Numbered from the stretch's first letter, positions 25,090 through 33,911 are shown. The stretch is 64,000 nt of DNA from Bacillota bacterium (GCA_023391005.1 JAEWBS010000143.1:9173-73172), one strand, 5' to 3'. Program-made: numbers and translations. Notes: a model not told the origin generated them from the sequence alone.

Positions 25090-26622
25090 TTACTGTTTTG
25101 CAATTGCTCTGGATTTTTTATTGACGTATGCCATCAACACCGGAGAGAAAAGAGATGCGACAATCAGCAACGCCAGTACGATACTGATTGGGCGGCTGAG
25201 GAAGTAGCTTAGCATACCGCCTTTAGCGTTAGCTAAAATAACCGCGCGCCGCCAGTTGTTCTCACAGATACCCGAAAGCACCATACCTAAAATCATCGGG
25301 GGCGCGGCAAATCCGCAGCGCTTGAGGATGAAGCCGAACAGGCCGAAAAATACCATGACGCCTACATCAAACAGGTTATTGCGGATGGCATAGGTGCCGA
25401 TAACACACAGAGCGATAATAACCGGGCCCAAATAGCCCATGGGCACCGCGCTGACATGGGCGATGTGACGAGCCGCGAACAGGCCGATAACACCCATAAG
25501 GATATTCGCAAGGAGAAAGCCGATCATAATGGCGTAGGTGGTATGGGCATGCTTGGTGAACATTGCGGCGCCCGGGGTCAGGCCGTGGATCATCATGCCG
25601 CCGAGCAGGATGGCCGCCACCGAACTGCCGGGTAAGCCGAGGGTGATCAGAGGAATCAGCGCGCCGCCGGTGGCAGCATTGTTTCCGGTCTCGCAGGAAG
25701 CGACGCCATCCATCGCACCGTGACCGTACTTTTCAGGGTTCTTTGAAAACTTCTTGCCTAAGCTGTAGCAAATCCAAGAGGAGACGCCTGCGCCTGCGGC
25801 AGGGACAATGCCGACAATGGTACCCACGATTGAGCAGCGCGCCATAGTGGGAAAGAGGGTTTTCATTTCATCCCACGGCGGCAGCGCACGGCTCTTTTTC
25901 AAGCTCTCCTCATCCTCAATAACCGAACCGGTCTTGCCGTGGTACACATCCCACGCCAGCGACATAACCTGAGAGACCGAGAAAAGCCCAATCAGCGCGG
26001 GAACAAAGTTGATGCCGTCCTCGAGCTGGATCACACCCAGCGTCATGCGCGGGAAGCCGGTAATCGCGTCAAGCCCCACGCAGCCGAGCACCAGACCGAA
26101 GATGCCAGAGAATAGCCCTTTGAGAACCGAATCACCCGCGAGACTGGCGATGACAGTCAGGCCAAAGACCGCCAGCAGGAAGTATTCAAGCACCGAGAAT
26201 TTCAGCGAGAAAGCGCCGAGGGCGGGCGCAATAAACAGCATAGCCAACGCGCTAAAAGTGCCCCCCACAGCTGAACCAAAAGTCGCTACGCCCATGGCCT
26301 CCATGCCGCGTCCCTGCTTCGTCAGCTGAAAGCCGTCGATAGCGGTAGCGGCCGAGGCAGGAGTACCGGGGGTGTGGCATAAAATAGCCGTGATTGAGCC
26401 ACCGTAAATCGCGGAGGTGTACATGGCTGTCAGCATGGTCAACGCAGCCACGGGACTCATTCCGTAGGTGATGGGAATCAGCAGCGAAACGCCCATGGCC
26501 GCTGAGAAGCCGGGCAATGCACCGATAATCATGCCGCCCACCGTGCCGGCGAACAGCGCGATGATGGCATCCATGCTCACAAGCGTCTGAAATCCGGCAA
26601 CAATATTATCCAAATCTACCAT
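25090..26622 (-). CDS. tctA: Tripartite tricarboxylate transporter permease TctA
   Basis: This large permease of 510 residues has about twelve membrane segments. The TctA hallmarks are visible: an N-terminal GGMIGALPGFSAAMG-like loop, TAMYTSAIYGGSITAILCHTPGTPASAATAIDG (about 65-97) and EVGNNAATGGALIPLITLGLPGSS-type repeats in the second half. With TctB and TctC it makes a periplasmic-binding-protein-dependent carboxylate importer. The usual gene order tctC-tctB-tctA is kept. Citrate is the classical substrate, but members take many carboxylates. Confidence 0.93.
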   Translation of the reverse strand: MVDLDNIVAGFQTLVSMDAIIALFAGTVGGMIIGALPGFSAAMGVSLLIPITYGMSPVAALTMLTAMYTSAIYGGSITAILCHTPGTPASAATAIDGFQLTKQGRGMEAMGVATFGSAVGGTFSALAMLFIAPALGAFSLKFSVLEYFLLAVFGLTVIASLAGDSVLKGLFSGIFGLVLGCVGLDAITGFPRMTLGVIQLEDGINFVPALIGLFSVSQVMSLAWDVYHGKTGSVIEDEESLKKSRALPPWDEMKTLFPTMARCSIVGTIVGIVPAAGAGVSSWICYSLGKKFSKNPEKYGHGAMDGVASCETGNNAATGGALIPLITLGLPGSSVAAILLGGMMIHGLTPGAAMFTKHAHTTYAIMIGFLLANILMGVIGLFAARHIAHVSAVPMGYLGPVIIALCVIGTYAIRNNLFDVGVMVFFGLFGFILKRCGFAAPPMILGMVLSGICENNWRRAVILANAKGGMLSYFLSRPISIVLALLIVASLFSPVLMAYVNKKSRAIAKQ

Positions 26623-26646
26623 ATTTTATGTTCTCCTTCTCATGCG

Positions 26647-27111
26647 TCACAGCAGCCGTTCCAGCATGCCAAAGCCAGCCACCGGCACGCCCAGCATACG
26701 GACAAACGCGAAATAAATAAGCAGCAGATAAATGGTATCGATAGCGATGATGACAGGCCACGAGCTGCGCTTCATAAAGCGCATAAGCACGACGATTATA
26801 ATTCCGGTTGCTACAAAATAACCGGCCGCGATGAACAAAACGAAATACAGTGCCACAAAGCCCCAGGTAATCATGGGTATTTTCAACGCGTCAACCGTCA
26901 GGGCTTTCTTGCCCTGTTCCTCAACAGGCAGCTTGCTCTTGCGCAGGCCTTGATAGATGATCAAAACGGCCAGTATCGCCAACATGCTGTCCAGCAGACG
27001 GGGCATCATCCCCGCGTCGGGAGGCAGACTCATGTTCAGCGCGAAGATCAGCAGGCACAGCGCCAAGCAAACAAAACCGATATAGACATCCTGATGGAGT
27101 TGTTTCTTCAC
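26647..27111 (-). CDS. tctB: Tripartite tricarboxylate transporter small subunit TctB
   Basis: This 154-residue protein has four hydrophobic segments and the usual TctB shape: an N-terminal segment ending in LPPDAGMMPRLLDS, a charged central loop and two C-terminal membrane segments with AAGYFVATG. It is poorly conserved at sequence level across the family; the call rests on the pattern plus position between tctC and tctA. Confidence 0.85.
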   Translation of the reverse strand: MKKQLHQDVYIGFVCLALCLLIFALNMSLPPDAGMMPRLLDSMLAILAVLIIYQGLRKSKLPVEEQGKKALTVDALKIPMITWGFVALYFVLFIAAGYFVATGIIIVVLMRFMKRSSWPVIIAIDTIYLLLIYFAFVRMLGVPVAGFGMLERLL

Positions 27112-27130
27112 AAATACGCTCCTTTTCTTT

Positions 27131-27159
27131 TTGGAACGTCAGAATATCCGACGTTCCAA
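27131..27159 (-). other. Intercistronic stem-loop between tctC and tctB
   Basis: A perfect 10-bp stem TTGGAACGTC/GACGTTCCAA with a 9-base loop and no U-tract after it on the minus strand. As at dctP/dctQ, it follows the binding-protein gene and probably protects its mRNA 3' end. Confidence 0.6.
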
Positions 27160-27182
27160 AACAGGTTTTAAATTTTAGCGGT

Positions 27183-28199
27183 TTATTTCTGTACACCCCA
27201 GAGCGTCAAACGGGTATCCAGTTGATCCATCAACAGGTTGTAGTATTCATCGCCGGTGTAAAGCTCGAGCTGTGCGCCCATGGCCGACATATTTTTCTGG
27301 TAGTCGGTATCGTCAAAGGCTTTGATCAGCGCGTTGGTCATCTTTTCTACAATAGCGGGATCAACCCCCTTCATGTACGCATAGCCGCGCGCTGAAAAGG
27401 ATATATAGTCGTCCAGCCCGATCTCGGTGGCGGTGGGCACGTCGGGCAAGTATTTAGAACGCTCGGGTGCAAAAACGACGATGGGGTGGTAGCCGTTCTC
27501 CTCAGAGTCCATTACATCACCTATGTTGGCCGAGAGAATATCCGTCTCACCAGCTAGAAACATCGTGGTGGCGTCACTGGCGCCGTCGACCGGCACAACA
27601 GTGAGTTTGCTGCCATGCTTTTGCTCAAGAAACTTGGCCACGGTAGCGTCTCCACTCGTGATGTTTGAAGTAGCCGAAGCGAGGATCAGCGGGTTATTCT
27701 TAGAATACTCGACCAAAGAGGCATAATCGGTGAAGCGGGTCTCATTGTTGCGGATGGCCAATACCTGATAATCCATGACATGGTTAGCCAGCAGCTCAAA
27801 GTCGTCGATGGTGGCCTCACGGGGGTTAGTTGCGTCATAGTGGCCGTATAGCGCGGACAGGTTCACGAGTGCGAAGGTATAGCCATCCTTCGCGGTATTC
27901 TGCAACAGTTGGTTCCATGCGAGCCAACTGCCGCTGCCGGGAACATTTTCGACAATAACGGGCACACCCAGTTCCTTCTTCAGAGCCTCGGCCACATAGC
28001 GAGCGCCCAGATCGGACGAACCGCCAGCGGAGTATCCGCAGAGCAACGTGATGGCCTTATTGGGCCATTCGCCCCCCTTAGCGGGGATGGTGCCTGAGGT
28101 ATCGCTGTTTGAAGCAGACTGAGTACCACCTTGGCCGCCGCAGCCCACAAGGGAAAGTGCTATTGCCAGAACCAACAGGATTGCAAATACTTTTTTCAT
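27183..28199 (-). CDS. tctC: Tripartite tricarboxylate transporter binding protein TctC
   Basis: This 338-residue extracytoplasmic binding lipoprotein has a signal peptide with the lipobox LVGC (Cys20), then a Ser/Gly-rich linker and the Bug/TctC fold. WPNKAITLLCGYSAGGSSDLGARYVAEAL near the N-terminus and VENVPGSGSWLAWNQLL carry the two conserved carboxylate-binding loops. It is the first gene of the operon and is preceded by GTAGGAGGAAG. Controlled by the LacI-type regulator next door, to judge from operator-like palindromes at 28271-28305. Ligand unknown. Confidence 0.9.
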   Translation of the reverse strand: MKKVFAILLVLAIALSLVGCGGQGGTQSASNSDTSGTIPAKGGEWPNKAITLLCGYSAGGSSDLGARYVAEALKKELGVPVIVENVPGSGSWLAWNQLLQNTAKDGYTFALVNLSALYGHYDATNPREATIDDFELLANHVMDYQVLAIRNNETRFTDYASLVEYSKNNPLILASATSNITSGDATVAKFLEQKHGSKLTVVPVDGASDATTMFLAGETDILSANIGDVMDSEENGYHPIVVFAPERSKYLPDVPTATEIGLDDYISFSARGYAYMKGVDPAIVEKMTNALIKAFDDTDYQKNMSAMGAQLELYTGDEYYNLLMDQLDTRLTLWGVQK

Positions 28200-28270
28200 G
28201 TTTCTTCCTCCTACTTTGTAGCGTATCTATTCTATAAGCGCCGCATGCGCTCATATTTGAATGAATGATG

Positions 28271-28305
28271 TTTAGTTAACCGTTTTTGTTAACCGGTTAA
28301 CTAAA
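28271..28305. promoter_or_regulatory. Predicted LacI-family operator upstream of tctC
   Basis: A perfect 14-base palindrome GTTAACCGGTTAAC (28288-28301) is nested in a longer inverted repeat TTTAGTTAACCG ... CGGTTAACTAAA (28271-28282 with 28294-28305). The ACCGGT core with central CG is typical of LacI-family sites and recurs in front of the regulator gene (29420-29441). Confidence 0.7.
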
Positions 28306-28316
28306 TGACCAAAAGA

Positions 28317-28338
28317 GAAGGATGGTAGCCCATCCTTC
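28317..28338 (-). terminator. Terminator of the lacI-type gene
   Basis: Stem GAAGGATGG/CCATCCTTC (28317-28325 with 28330-28338), followed on the minus strand by TCTTTTGG. It separates the regulator gene from the tctC operon. Confidence 0.55.
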
Positions 28339-28365
28339 GTTTTGAGATACATGGTGTAAAGGCGG

Positions 28366-29382
28366 CTATAGCGCCTTTAGATTGGTGGAATTGCGAAAGA
28401 ACAGACTCCCCTCCAGCGCGGTGCTACCTTGAGTCGGTCGATGTTCCCGCAGACTTTCCATCATTTTTTCCGCCGCTATAATCCCCATGCGATCCATTGG
28501 CTGACGAATGGCCGAGATACCCGGATAGACCAGCTCCGACCAGCCGACGGCGTCGTAGCCGCAAACCCCCAGATCGTGAGGAATTTTGACACTCCGGCAT
28601 TCCAGCTCCTTGAGAACCAAAAAGAGCGTATGGGTATTAACCGCCATAACGGCCTTGCGCTGTCCCGGATACTGGTTCAAAAAGGTATCCAGCGCTTCTC
28701 CGACGCGGGGATTTTCTCGTCCTACCAACACAACCGATTCCGCGTCGGTCATGCCGAACAACTCTTGCGCGGTTTGGGCAAAAACGTCGCCCATCCACTT
28801 TTTATGAAAATTGCGGACATCCAATAAAAAGCGACATTTCTCGAAGCCTTGCTCCTTAAGATGGTGCAGCATATTTTGAATGAGCTCGTCGTGTTTGACA
28901 AAAACGCAGCCATATGGCCAGTCGGCCAGCTTGCGCGTGCAGAGCACAACAGGAATTCCGCGCGCACAAATTTCCTCATACCGAAGAATCGAATTTTCGC
29001 AAGGAATGATGATAAGCCCCTCCACCTGCTGGTTGAGACAGATCTGAATCGCAGTCTGCTCGGCCTGCAAATCGTCGTTGCTGCAACAAACGATGGTTCC
29101 ATAGCCGTTTTTAGAGCAGATATCGTTGATTCCGGTGACCGTCTGCGCACCAACCTGATAACGCAGCGTATTGACGACAACGCCAATCATCCCGCTTTTT
29201 TTTGATTTTAAGGTGCGGGCGACGCTGTTAGGGACATAATTGTATTGCTTAATAATTTGCTCAATTTCCGAACGGGTTTCCGCAGACATATAACCATAGT
29301 TCCCGTTTAGGTAGCGGGAAACCGTGGTCTTGGAGACCTTCGCAGCTTTAGCGATGTCCGAAATTGTAACCCGTTCTGCCAT
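28366..29382 (-). CDS. LacI-family transcriptional regulator
   Basis: This 338-residue LacI/GalR regulator starts with a helix-turn-helix (residues 6-27, VTISDIAKAAKVSKTTVSRYLNG). The hinge helix region follows (PNSVARTLKSKKSGMIGVV), then a periplasmic-binding-protein-like effector domain. AAGGAG precedes the ATG. It lies directly upstream of the tctCBA operon, and ACCGGT palindromes sit before both its own gene and tctC. It therefore probably represses the transporter operon and itself. The effector is likely the transported carboxylate or a derivative. Confidence 0.92.
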   Translation of the reverse strand: MAERVTISDIAKAAKVSKTTVSRYLNGNYGYMSAETRSEIEQIIKQYNYVPNSVARTLKSKKSGMIGVVVNTLRYQVGAQTVTGINDICSKNGYGTIVCCSNDDLQAEQTAIQICLNQQVEGLIIIPCENSILRYEEICARGIPVVLCTRKLADWPYGCVFVKHDELIQNMLHHLKEQGFEKCRFLLDVRNFHKKWMGDVFAQTAQELFGMTDAESVVLVGRENPRVGEALDTFLNQYPGQRKAVMAVNTHTLFLVLKELECRSVKIPHDLGVCGYDAVGWSELVYPGISAIRQPMDRMGIIAAEKMMESLREHRPTQGSTALEGSLFFRNSTNLKAL

Positions 29383-29419
29383 GTTGATACTCCTTATAGT
29401 GAAGAAATTTGCTATGTAT

Positions 29420-29441
29420 ACCGGTTTTGTTCACCGGTTTC
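29420..29441. promoter_or_regulatory. Predicted autoregulatory LacI operators
   Basis: Two ACCGGT boxes (29420-29425 and 29433-29438, TTCACCGGTTTC) lie between the -10 of the regulator promoter and its start codon. This position fits repression by roadblock or overlap with transcription start. Confidence 0.6.
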
Positions 29442-29449
29442 TATATTAT

Positions 29450-29478
29450 AAATTAGCAAACCTAGACCTTAAAGTCAA
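29450..29478 (-). promoter_or_regulatory. Predicted promoter of the lacI-type gene
   Basis: On the minus strand, TTGACT (29473-29478), 17 bases, TAATTT (29450-29455), just upstream of the ACCGGT boxes. Confidence 0.45.
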
Positions 29479-29554
29479 TAAGGTTTTAGCACAAAATAGT
29501 AACTAATTTTTTAGTAAAATGGATAGTATAGGCCGGACGGACAGATAACGTACA

Positions 29555-29966
29555 ATAAATTTCGCAAATTAAAAGCGCCAAAAAAAGGACATGGCTTAGA
29601 GTCTCTGGTAGAATGAAGTTGCGATACACCATTCGAAAGGAGACTAAAACCATGTCCAAGAAGATTGTACAGCTTAATGAAGAAGTAATCAAGGGTGAAT
29701 TAAAAGAGCTTGTCCGCAGCAGTGTAGAGGAAACGCTCAACGGACTGCTGGAGCAGGAAGCCCAGCAGCTAACCAACGCCGCTCGGTATGAGCGCAGCAA
29801 GGAACGTCAGGGTTATCGGAGCGACCATTACAGCGGAACCTTGTCACGACCTCCGGAGACGTTAGCCTAAAAGTGCCAAAAGCTCAAAGGCGTATCCTTT
29901 GAAACGGCGATCATCGAGCGGTATCGCCGCCGGGAGAGCAGTGTGGAGGAAGCGCTTATAGACTGG
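29555..29966 (+). mobile_element. 5' fragment of an IS256-family element
   Basis: The ATG at 29652 opens a transposase start (MSKKIVQLNEEVIKGELKEL) closely similar to the neighbouring element, and the upstream 90 bases also match that element's end. The frame breaks near 29850 (a stop after RPPETLA), but homology continues in another frame (KLKG, SFETAIIERYRRRESSVEEALI). It ends abruptly at about 29966, where the second element begins. The rest of the gene is missing on the other side. Confidence 0.8.
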
Positions 29967-29968
29967 TA

Positions 29969-31300
29969 GTGTCAAGGATTATGCGCAAAAAGGTTTGCAG
30001 TCTCTGAGGGAATAGAGTTACCCGGCCATGGAGGCATCATCGAGAACAACCTCCAAGTGCTTCATATTCATGTATTTCTTATTGCCCCACTAGGTGCCTG
30101 CGACATGTCGCAGGCGGGCACAGACCAGCATCAAAGCCGAATTTCCGTCGGGAAAGCAGCCAACCACGCGGGTGCGCCTGCGAATTTCTCTGTTGAGCTG
30201 TTCTATGACGTTATTGGTACGGATTCTTGTCCAGTGTTCCGAGGGAAAGTCAGCATAGGTCAGCGTTTCCTCAACGCCATCCTCCACTTTTTTAGCCGCC
30301 TCTTTGAGCTTCATTTCTTTGAGAACTGCAACGACGTCCTTGGCCTTCGCCCTAGCGGCAGTTTTGCTCTCTTGAGCATGAATGGCCTTGAGCATTTTAG
30401 CTACTAGTTTCCCCTTAGAGCGTGGCACGACAGAAAACACATTTCGATAGAAATGCACGGTACAACGTTGGTATTTGGCTTCCGGAAATATTTCGCTAAC
30501 GGCCTCTAGCATTCCCAAGCACTTATCACCAACGATGAGTTTCACTCCGTTTAAACCCCGGCTTTTTAGCCACTGAAAGAAGCTGGTCCAGCTGGCCTTG
30601 TCCTCTTTCATCCCTTCAAAAGCACCTAAAATTTCACGGTAACCATCCTCGTTAACTGCAATTGCTACCAGAATGGCCACATTTTCAAATTCACCGCCCC
30701 AGTTGCGACGCAGGTAGATACCGTCTACATAGACATATGGATAACGCCCGCCCTGTAACGGACGGTTGCGCCAGTCTTCGATATGTATATAGGCTTTTTT
30801 GTTTAGTTCACTAATGGTGGAAGGCGATACCTTACTACCCCAAAGAGCCTCTGTGATATCCTCCACACGGCGTACTGAAACACCTGCCAGATACATCTCA
30901 ATAAGCGCTTCTTCCACGCTGCTTTCCCTGCGGCGATACCGCTCAATGATGTCTGTTTCAAACGAGATTCCCTTGAGACGCGGCACGTTAAGCGTAACGT
31001 CGCCGGATATGGTGGTAAGGTTTCGGCTGTAATGACCGCTGCGATAACCTTTCCGTTCCTCGCTACGCTCGTAACGAGCTGCCTGGGTCAGTTTCGCCGC
31101 TTCGGCCTCCAGCAGGCCATTCAGTGTTTCTTCAACGCTCCCGCGTACCAATTCCTTGATTTGCCCCTTGATTACTTCCTCATTTAACTGTACAATTTTT
31201 TCGGACATGGTTTGCTGTCTCCTTTCAGAATGGTGTGTCGCTACTTCATTCTAACAAAGACTGCAAACCTTGTCTTTTTTGCTTTTTTAATTTGTGCAAC
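29969..31300 (-). mobile_element. IS256-family insertion sequence, near complete
   Basis: About 1.33 kb, the normal size of the family. Inner terminal inverted repeats GGTTTGCAGTCT at 29992-30003 and AGACTGCAAACC at 31258-31269 are perfect; the outer 20-30 bases match only partly (GTGTCA... against GTTGCAC...). No clear 8-9-base target duplication is visible. It lies against the broken end of a sibling copy in the opposite orientation, so it may have inserted into it. Confidence 0.8.
30018..31208 (-). pseudogene. IS256-family (Mutator-type) transposase interrupted by an amber codon
   Basis: The open part is 372 residues with a helix-rich N-terminus and the DDE core: VYVDGIYL, LIVGDKCLGM and NNVIEQLNREIRRRTR. 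It stops with TAG at 30090-30092 inside the conserved C-terminal sequence. The same frame then continues as WGNKKYMNMKHLE and ends at a normal TAA at 30018, giving the usual length of about 396. One point mutation (Lys or Gln codon to TAG) is the simplest explanation. Readthrough could restore the protein. Confidence 0.85.
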
Positions 31301-31374
31301 TTATTCTACCTTATCCTGCTTGCCTATTCTTTTAAATAAAGCTCGCTGACTCCGGTATAGTCAGGTACTAGGGC

Positions 31375-31470
31375 AAAGAAAAACGCCTAAATCCGAAGAT
31401 TTAAGCGTTTTTATTAGCGGAGAGAGAGATTCGAACCCTCGGTCGGGTATTACCGACACATGATTTCCAG
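31375..31470 (-). repeat. Left att-like repeat: tRNA-Ser 3' fragment plus terminator
   Basis: The first 38 bases are identical to 43939-43976 (the terminator hairpin region). The T-arm, variable arm and anticodon-stem side of tRNA-Ser follow, with a 2-base deletion and a few changes. Similarity stops at the anticodon (TTCCAG). The remaining bases to ugd (31471-31624) and from the IS end (31301-31374) hold no gene I can support. Confidence 0.8.
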
Positions 31471-31624
31471 AAGCGCGAGGACGGTTTTAATTGTGTTTGG
31501 GTGTTTCGGAATAATTGCCGGTGGTGAGGAGTATTAAGGGACTTTTTCGTCGGCGTTTTCAATTGCTGCTTGTCGTATTGTGTTGGGCGTCGGTGTTTCG
31601 GCGACGAAAGGCTAATTATCACGC

Positions 31625-32809
31625 CTAGTCGCGGAAATATAAATCTCTGGTGTAGACTTTGTCTAAGACATCTTCAATATCTGGGTGATAGCGGTTTGCG
31701 ATAATAACGTCGCTTATTGCTTTAAATTCTTCTAAGTCACGGATGACGCGGCTGTTAAAGAAACAGTCCTCCTGCATTGTCGGCTCATAGATAACCACTT
31801 CTATCCCCTTTGCTTTAACGCGCTTCATAACGCCTTGAATAGAGGATTGGCGGAAGTTATCAGAATTCGCTTTCATGGTCAGGCGGTAAACGCCGACAAT
31901 TTTCGGATTGCGCGCAATGATCTGCTCCGAGACAAAATCCTTGCGTGTTCTATTGGCGTCCACAATCGCGCTGATCAGGTTCTGCGGGACATCCTCATAA
32001 TTGGCACGCAGCTGCTTTGTGTCCTTGGGCAGACAGTAGCCGCCATAGCCGAAGGACGGATTATTATAGAGGTCGCCGATGCGCGGGTCAAGGCAGACGC
32101 CCTCGATGATGGCCTTGGTGTTCAAGCCCTTGGTCTCGGCGTAGGTATCGAGCTCGTTAAAATAAGCGACGCGCAGCGCTAAATATGTATTGGCAAACAG
32201 CTTGACCGCTTCGGCCTCGGTCGGGTTGACAAACAGCGTGGGGATGTCTTTTTTTAAAGCGCCCTGCTTTAGCAGATCGGCGAAGGTCTGTGCTGCTTTT
32301 TGCAGACGCGCATTGCCGATGGGCGTACCAACAATAATGCGACTGGGATAGAGATTGTCGTAAAGAGCATGTCCTTCGCGCAGGAATTCCGGACTGAACA
32401 GTATGTTATCGCAGCAATATTTTTCACGCACATACTCGGTAAAGCCGACCGGCACCGTCGATTTGATGATCATAACGGCGTCGGGATTGACCTTAATCAC
32501 CTGCTGGATGACGCTTTCGACCGCCGTTGTATCGAAGTAGTTTTTGATAGGATCATAGTTTGTCGGCGCTGCGATGATGACATACTGCGCGGCGCTGTAG
32601 GCGGCATCGCCGTCGGTCGTCGCTGTTAAGCCTAAGTCTTTTGTTTGCAGATAGGTTTCTATCTCTTCATCTGCAATCGGGGACTTTTTTTCGTTGATCA
32701 GGGCGACCTTGGCTGGAATGATATCGACCGCCTTAACGTTGTTGTGCTGTGCCAATAGGACAGCCATCGAAAGGCCGACGTAGCCGGTGCCTGCGACTGC
32801 GATGTTCAT
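31625..32809 (-). CDS. ugd: UDP-glucose 6-dehydrogenase
   Basis: The enzyme oxidises UDP-glucose twice with NAD to UDP-glucuronate, a precursor for acidic capsule sugars. The 394-residue protein has the N-terminal GxGxxG motif (AGTGYVGLS), the EFLREG substrate motif, a central GYGGYCLPKDTKQL carrying the catalytic cysteine, and a C-terminal UDP-binding domain. The start at 32809 follows AAGGAGG; an upstream reading would overlap the epimerase gene. UDP-N-acetylmannosamine dehydrogenase is a related alternative, but the epimerase beside it supports glucuronate. Last gene of the capsule operon. Confidence 0.87.
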   Translation of the reverse strand: MNIAVAGTGYVGLSMAVLLAQHNNVKAVDIIPAKVALINEKKSPIADEEIETYLQTKDLGLTATTDGDAAYSAAQYVIIAAPTNYDPIKNYFDTTAVESVIQQVIKVNPDAVMIIKSTVPVGFTEYVREKYCCDNILFSPEFLREGHALYDNLYPSRIIVGTPIGNARLQKAAQTFADLLKQGALKKDIPTLFVNPTEAEAVKLFANTYLALRVAYFNELDTYAETKGLNTKAIIEGVCLDPRIGDLYNNPSFGYGGYCLPKDTKQLRANYEDVPQNLISAIVDANRTRKDFVSEQIIARNPKIVGVYRLTMKANSDNFRQSSIQGVMKRVKAKGIEVVIYEPTMQEDCFFNSRVIRDLEEFKAISDVIIANRYHPDIEDVLDKVYTRDLYFRD

Positions 32810-32825
32810 GTGCTCGTGCTCCTCC

Positions 32826-33899
32826 TTATTCCATGTAATAGGCCTTGTACCATTCGGCAAACTTCCTGAGGCCCTCGCGCAGAGGCGTACTGGGCTTAAA
32901 GCCGAAATCGCGTTCTAGAGCGGAGGTGTCGGCGTAGGTGATCGGCACATCCCCCGGCTGCATCGGAACCAGCTTTTTATGTGCTTCAAAGTCATAGCCT
33001 TCGGGCAAAACACCCGCGCGGACTAATTCTTGCTGTAGGATATCCACGAAATCCAACAGGTTTTCGGGATGGCTGTTGCCGATGTTATAAAGGCGATAGG
33101 GCGGCAGCGGCAAGCCATCCTCGCCGACGGTCTGCGCGGGCGGCGACTGCATGACCCGCACAATGCCCTCGACAATGTCGTCTATGTAGGTGAAATCGCG
33201 CTGGCAGTTGCCGTAATTGAAGATTTCAATTGTCTCACCGGCGCGCAGCTTTTCGGTAAAGCTAAAATAGGCCATGTCGGGCCGTCCCGCAGGGCCGTAA
33301 ACGGTGAAGAAGCGCAGGCCGGTTGTCGGAATGTTATAGAGCTTGGAATAGGCGTGCGCCAGAAGCTCGTTGGATTTCTTGGTGGCTGCGTACAGGCTGA
33401 CGGGGTTGTCCACCTTGTCTTCGGTGGAATAGGGCACCTTGGCGTTGGCGCCGTAAACCGATGAGCTGGAGGCGTAGATGAGATGCTCCACCGGATGATG
33501 GCGGCAGGCTTCAAGGATGTTGTAAAAGCCGATGATGTTGGATTCTATGTAGGCGTCGGGGTTGGTGATGGAGTAGCGGACGCCGGCTTGAGCGGCGAGG
33601 TTCACCACGATAGAGGGTTTGTATTCGGTGAAAATGTGGTCAATCAGGGTTTTGTCGGCGAGATCGCCTTTAATAAATTCCCATCGGCAACCGACTGCCC
33701 GAGACGCCAAAACATCAAGCTGCTGTAAACGGAAGTTTTTAAGGGAGATATCATAATAGCTATTTAAATTATCTATGCCGACAATTTGAGCATTTGGAAC
33801 AACGGTCATTATTTGCTGAACAAGGTTTGAGCCGATAAAACCTGCCGCACCTGTGACTAATATGACCTTATTCATAAAGGTTGCATTGCTTGTCCACAT
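32826..33899 (-). CDS. UDP-glucuronate 4-epimerase-like NAD epimerase
   Basis: This extended SDR of 357 residues has TGAAGFIGSNL at about 16-26, the catalytic Ser region SSSSVYGAN and YAATKKSNE (Tyr/Lys), and FTVYGPAGRPDMA typical of UDP-glucuronate 4-epimerases. It would turn UDP-glucuronate made by the next gene into UDP-galacturonate. AAGGGAG lies upstream of the first ATG; a second ATG eight residues later is possible. It is co-transcribed with ugd (16-base gap), so the polymer likely contains uronic acid. Confidence 0.87.
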   Translation of the reverse strand: MWTSNATFMNKVILVTGAAGFIGSNLVQQIMTVVPNAQIVGIDNLNSYYDISLKNFRLQQLDVLASRAVGCRWEFIKGDLADKTLIDHIFTEYKPSIVVNLAAQAGVRYSITNPDAYIESNIIGFYNILEACRHHPVEHLIYASSSSVYGANAKVPYSTEDKVDNPVSLYAATKKSNELLAHAYSKLYNIPTTGLRFFTVYGPAGRPDMAYFSFTEKLRAGETIEIFNYGNCQRDFTYIDDIVEGIVRVMQSPPAQTVGEDGLPLPPYRLYNIGNSHPENLLDFVDILQQELVRAGVLPEGYDFEAHKKLVPMQPGDVPITYADTSALERDFGFKPSTPLREGLRKFAEWYKAYYME

Positions 33900-33911
33900 A
33901 ATTGATCTCCC

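Noticed and set aside
31413..31470. A second functional tRNA-Ser gene
   Set aside because: Only the 3' part is present; the D-arm and acceptor 5' strand are missing and the T-arm region has a 2-base deletion.
31401..31622. ORF of 73 codons over the tRNA-Ser fragment
   Set aside because: It translates a tRNA remnant and spacer; basic, low-complexity product.
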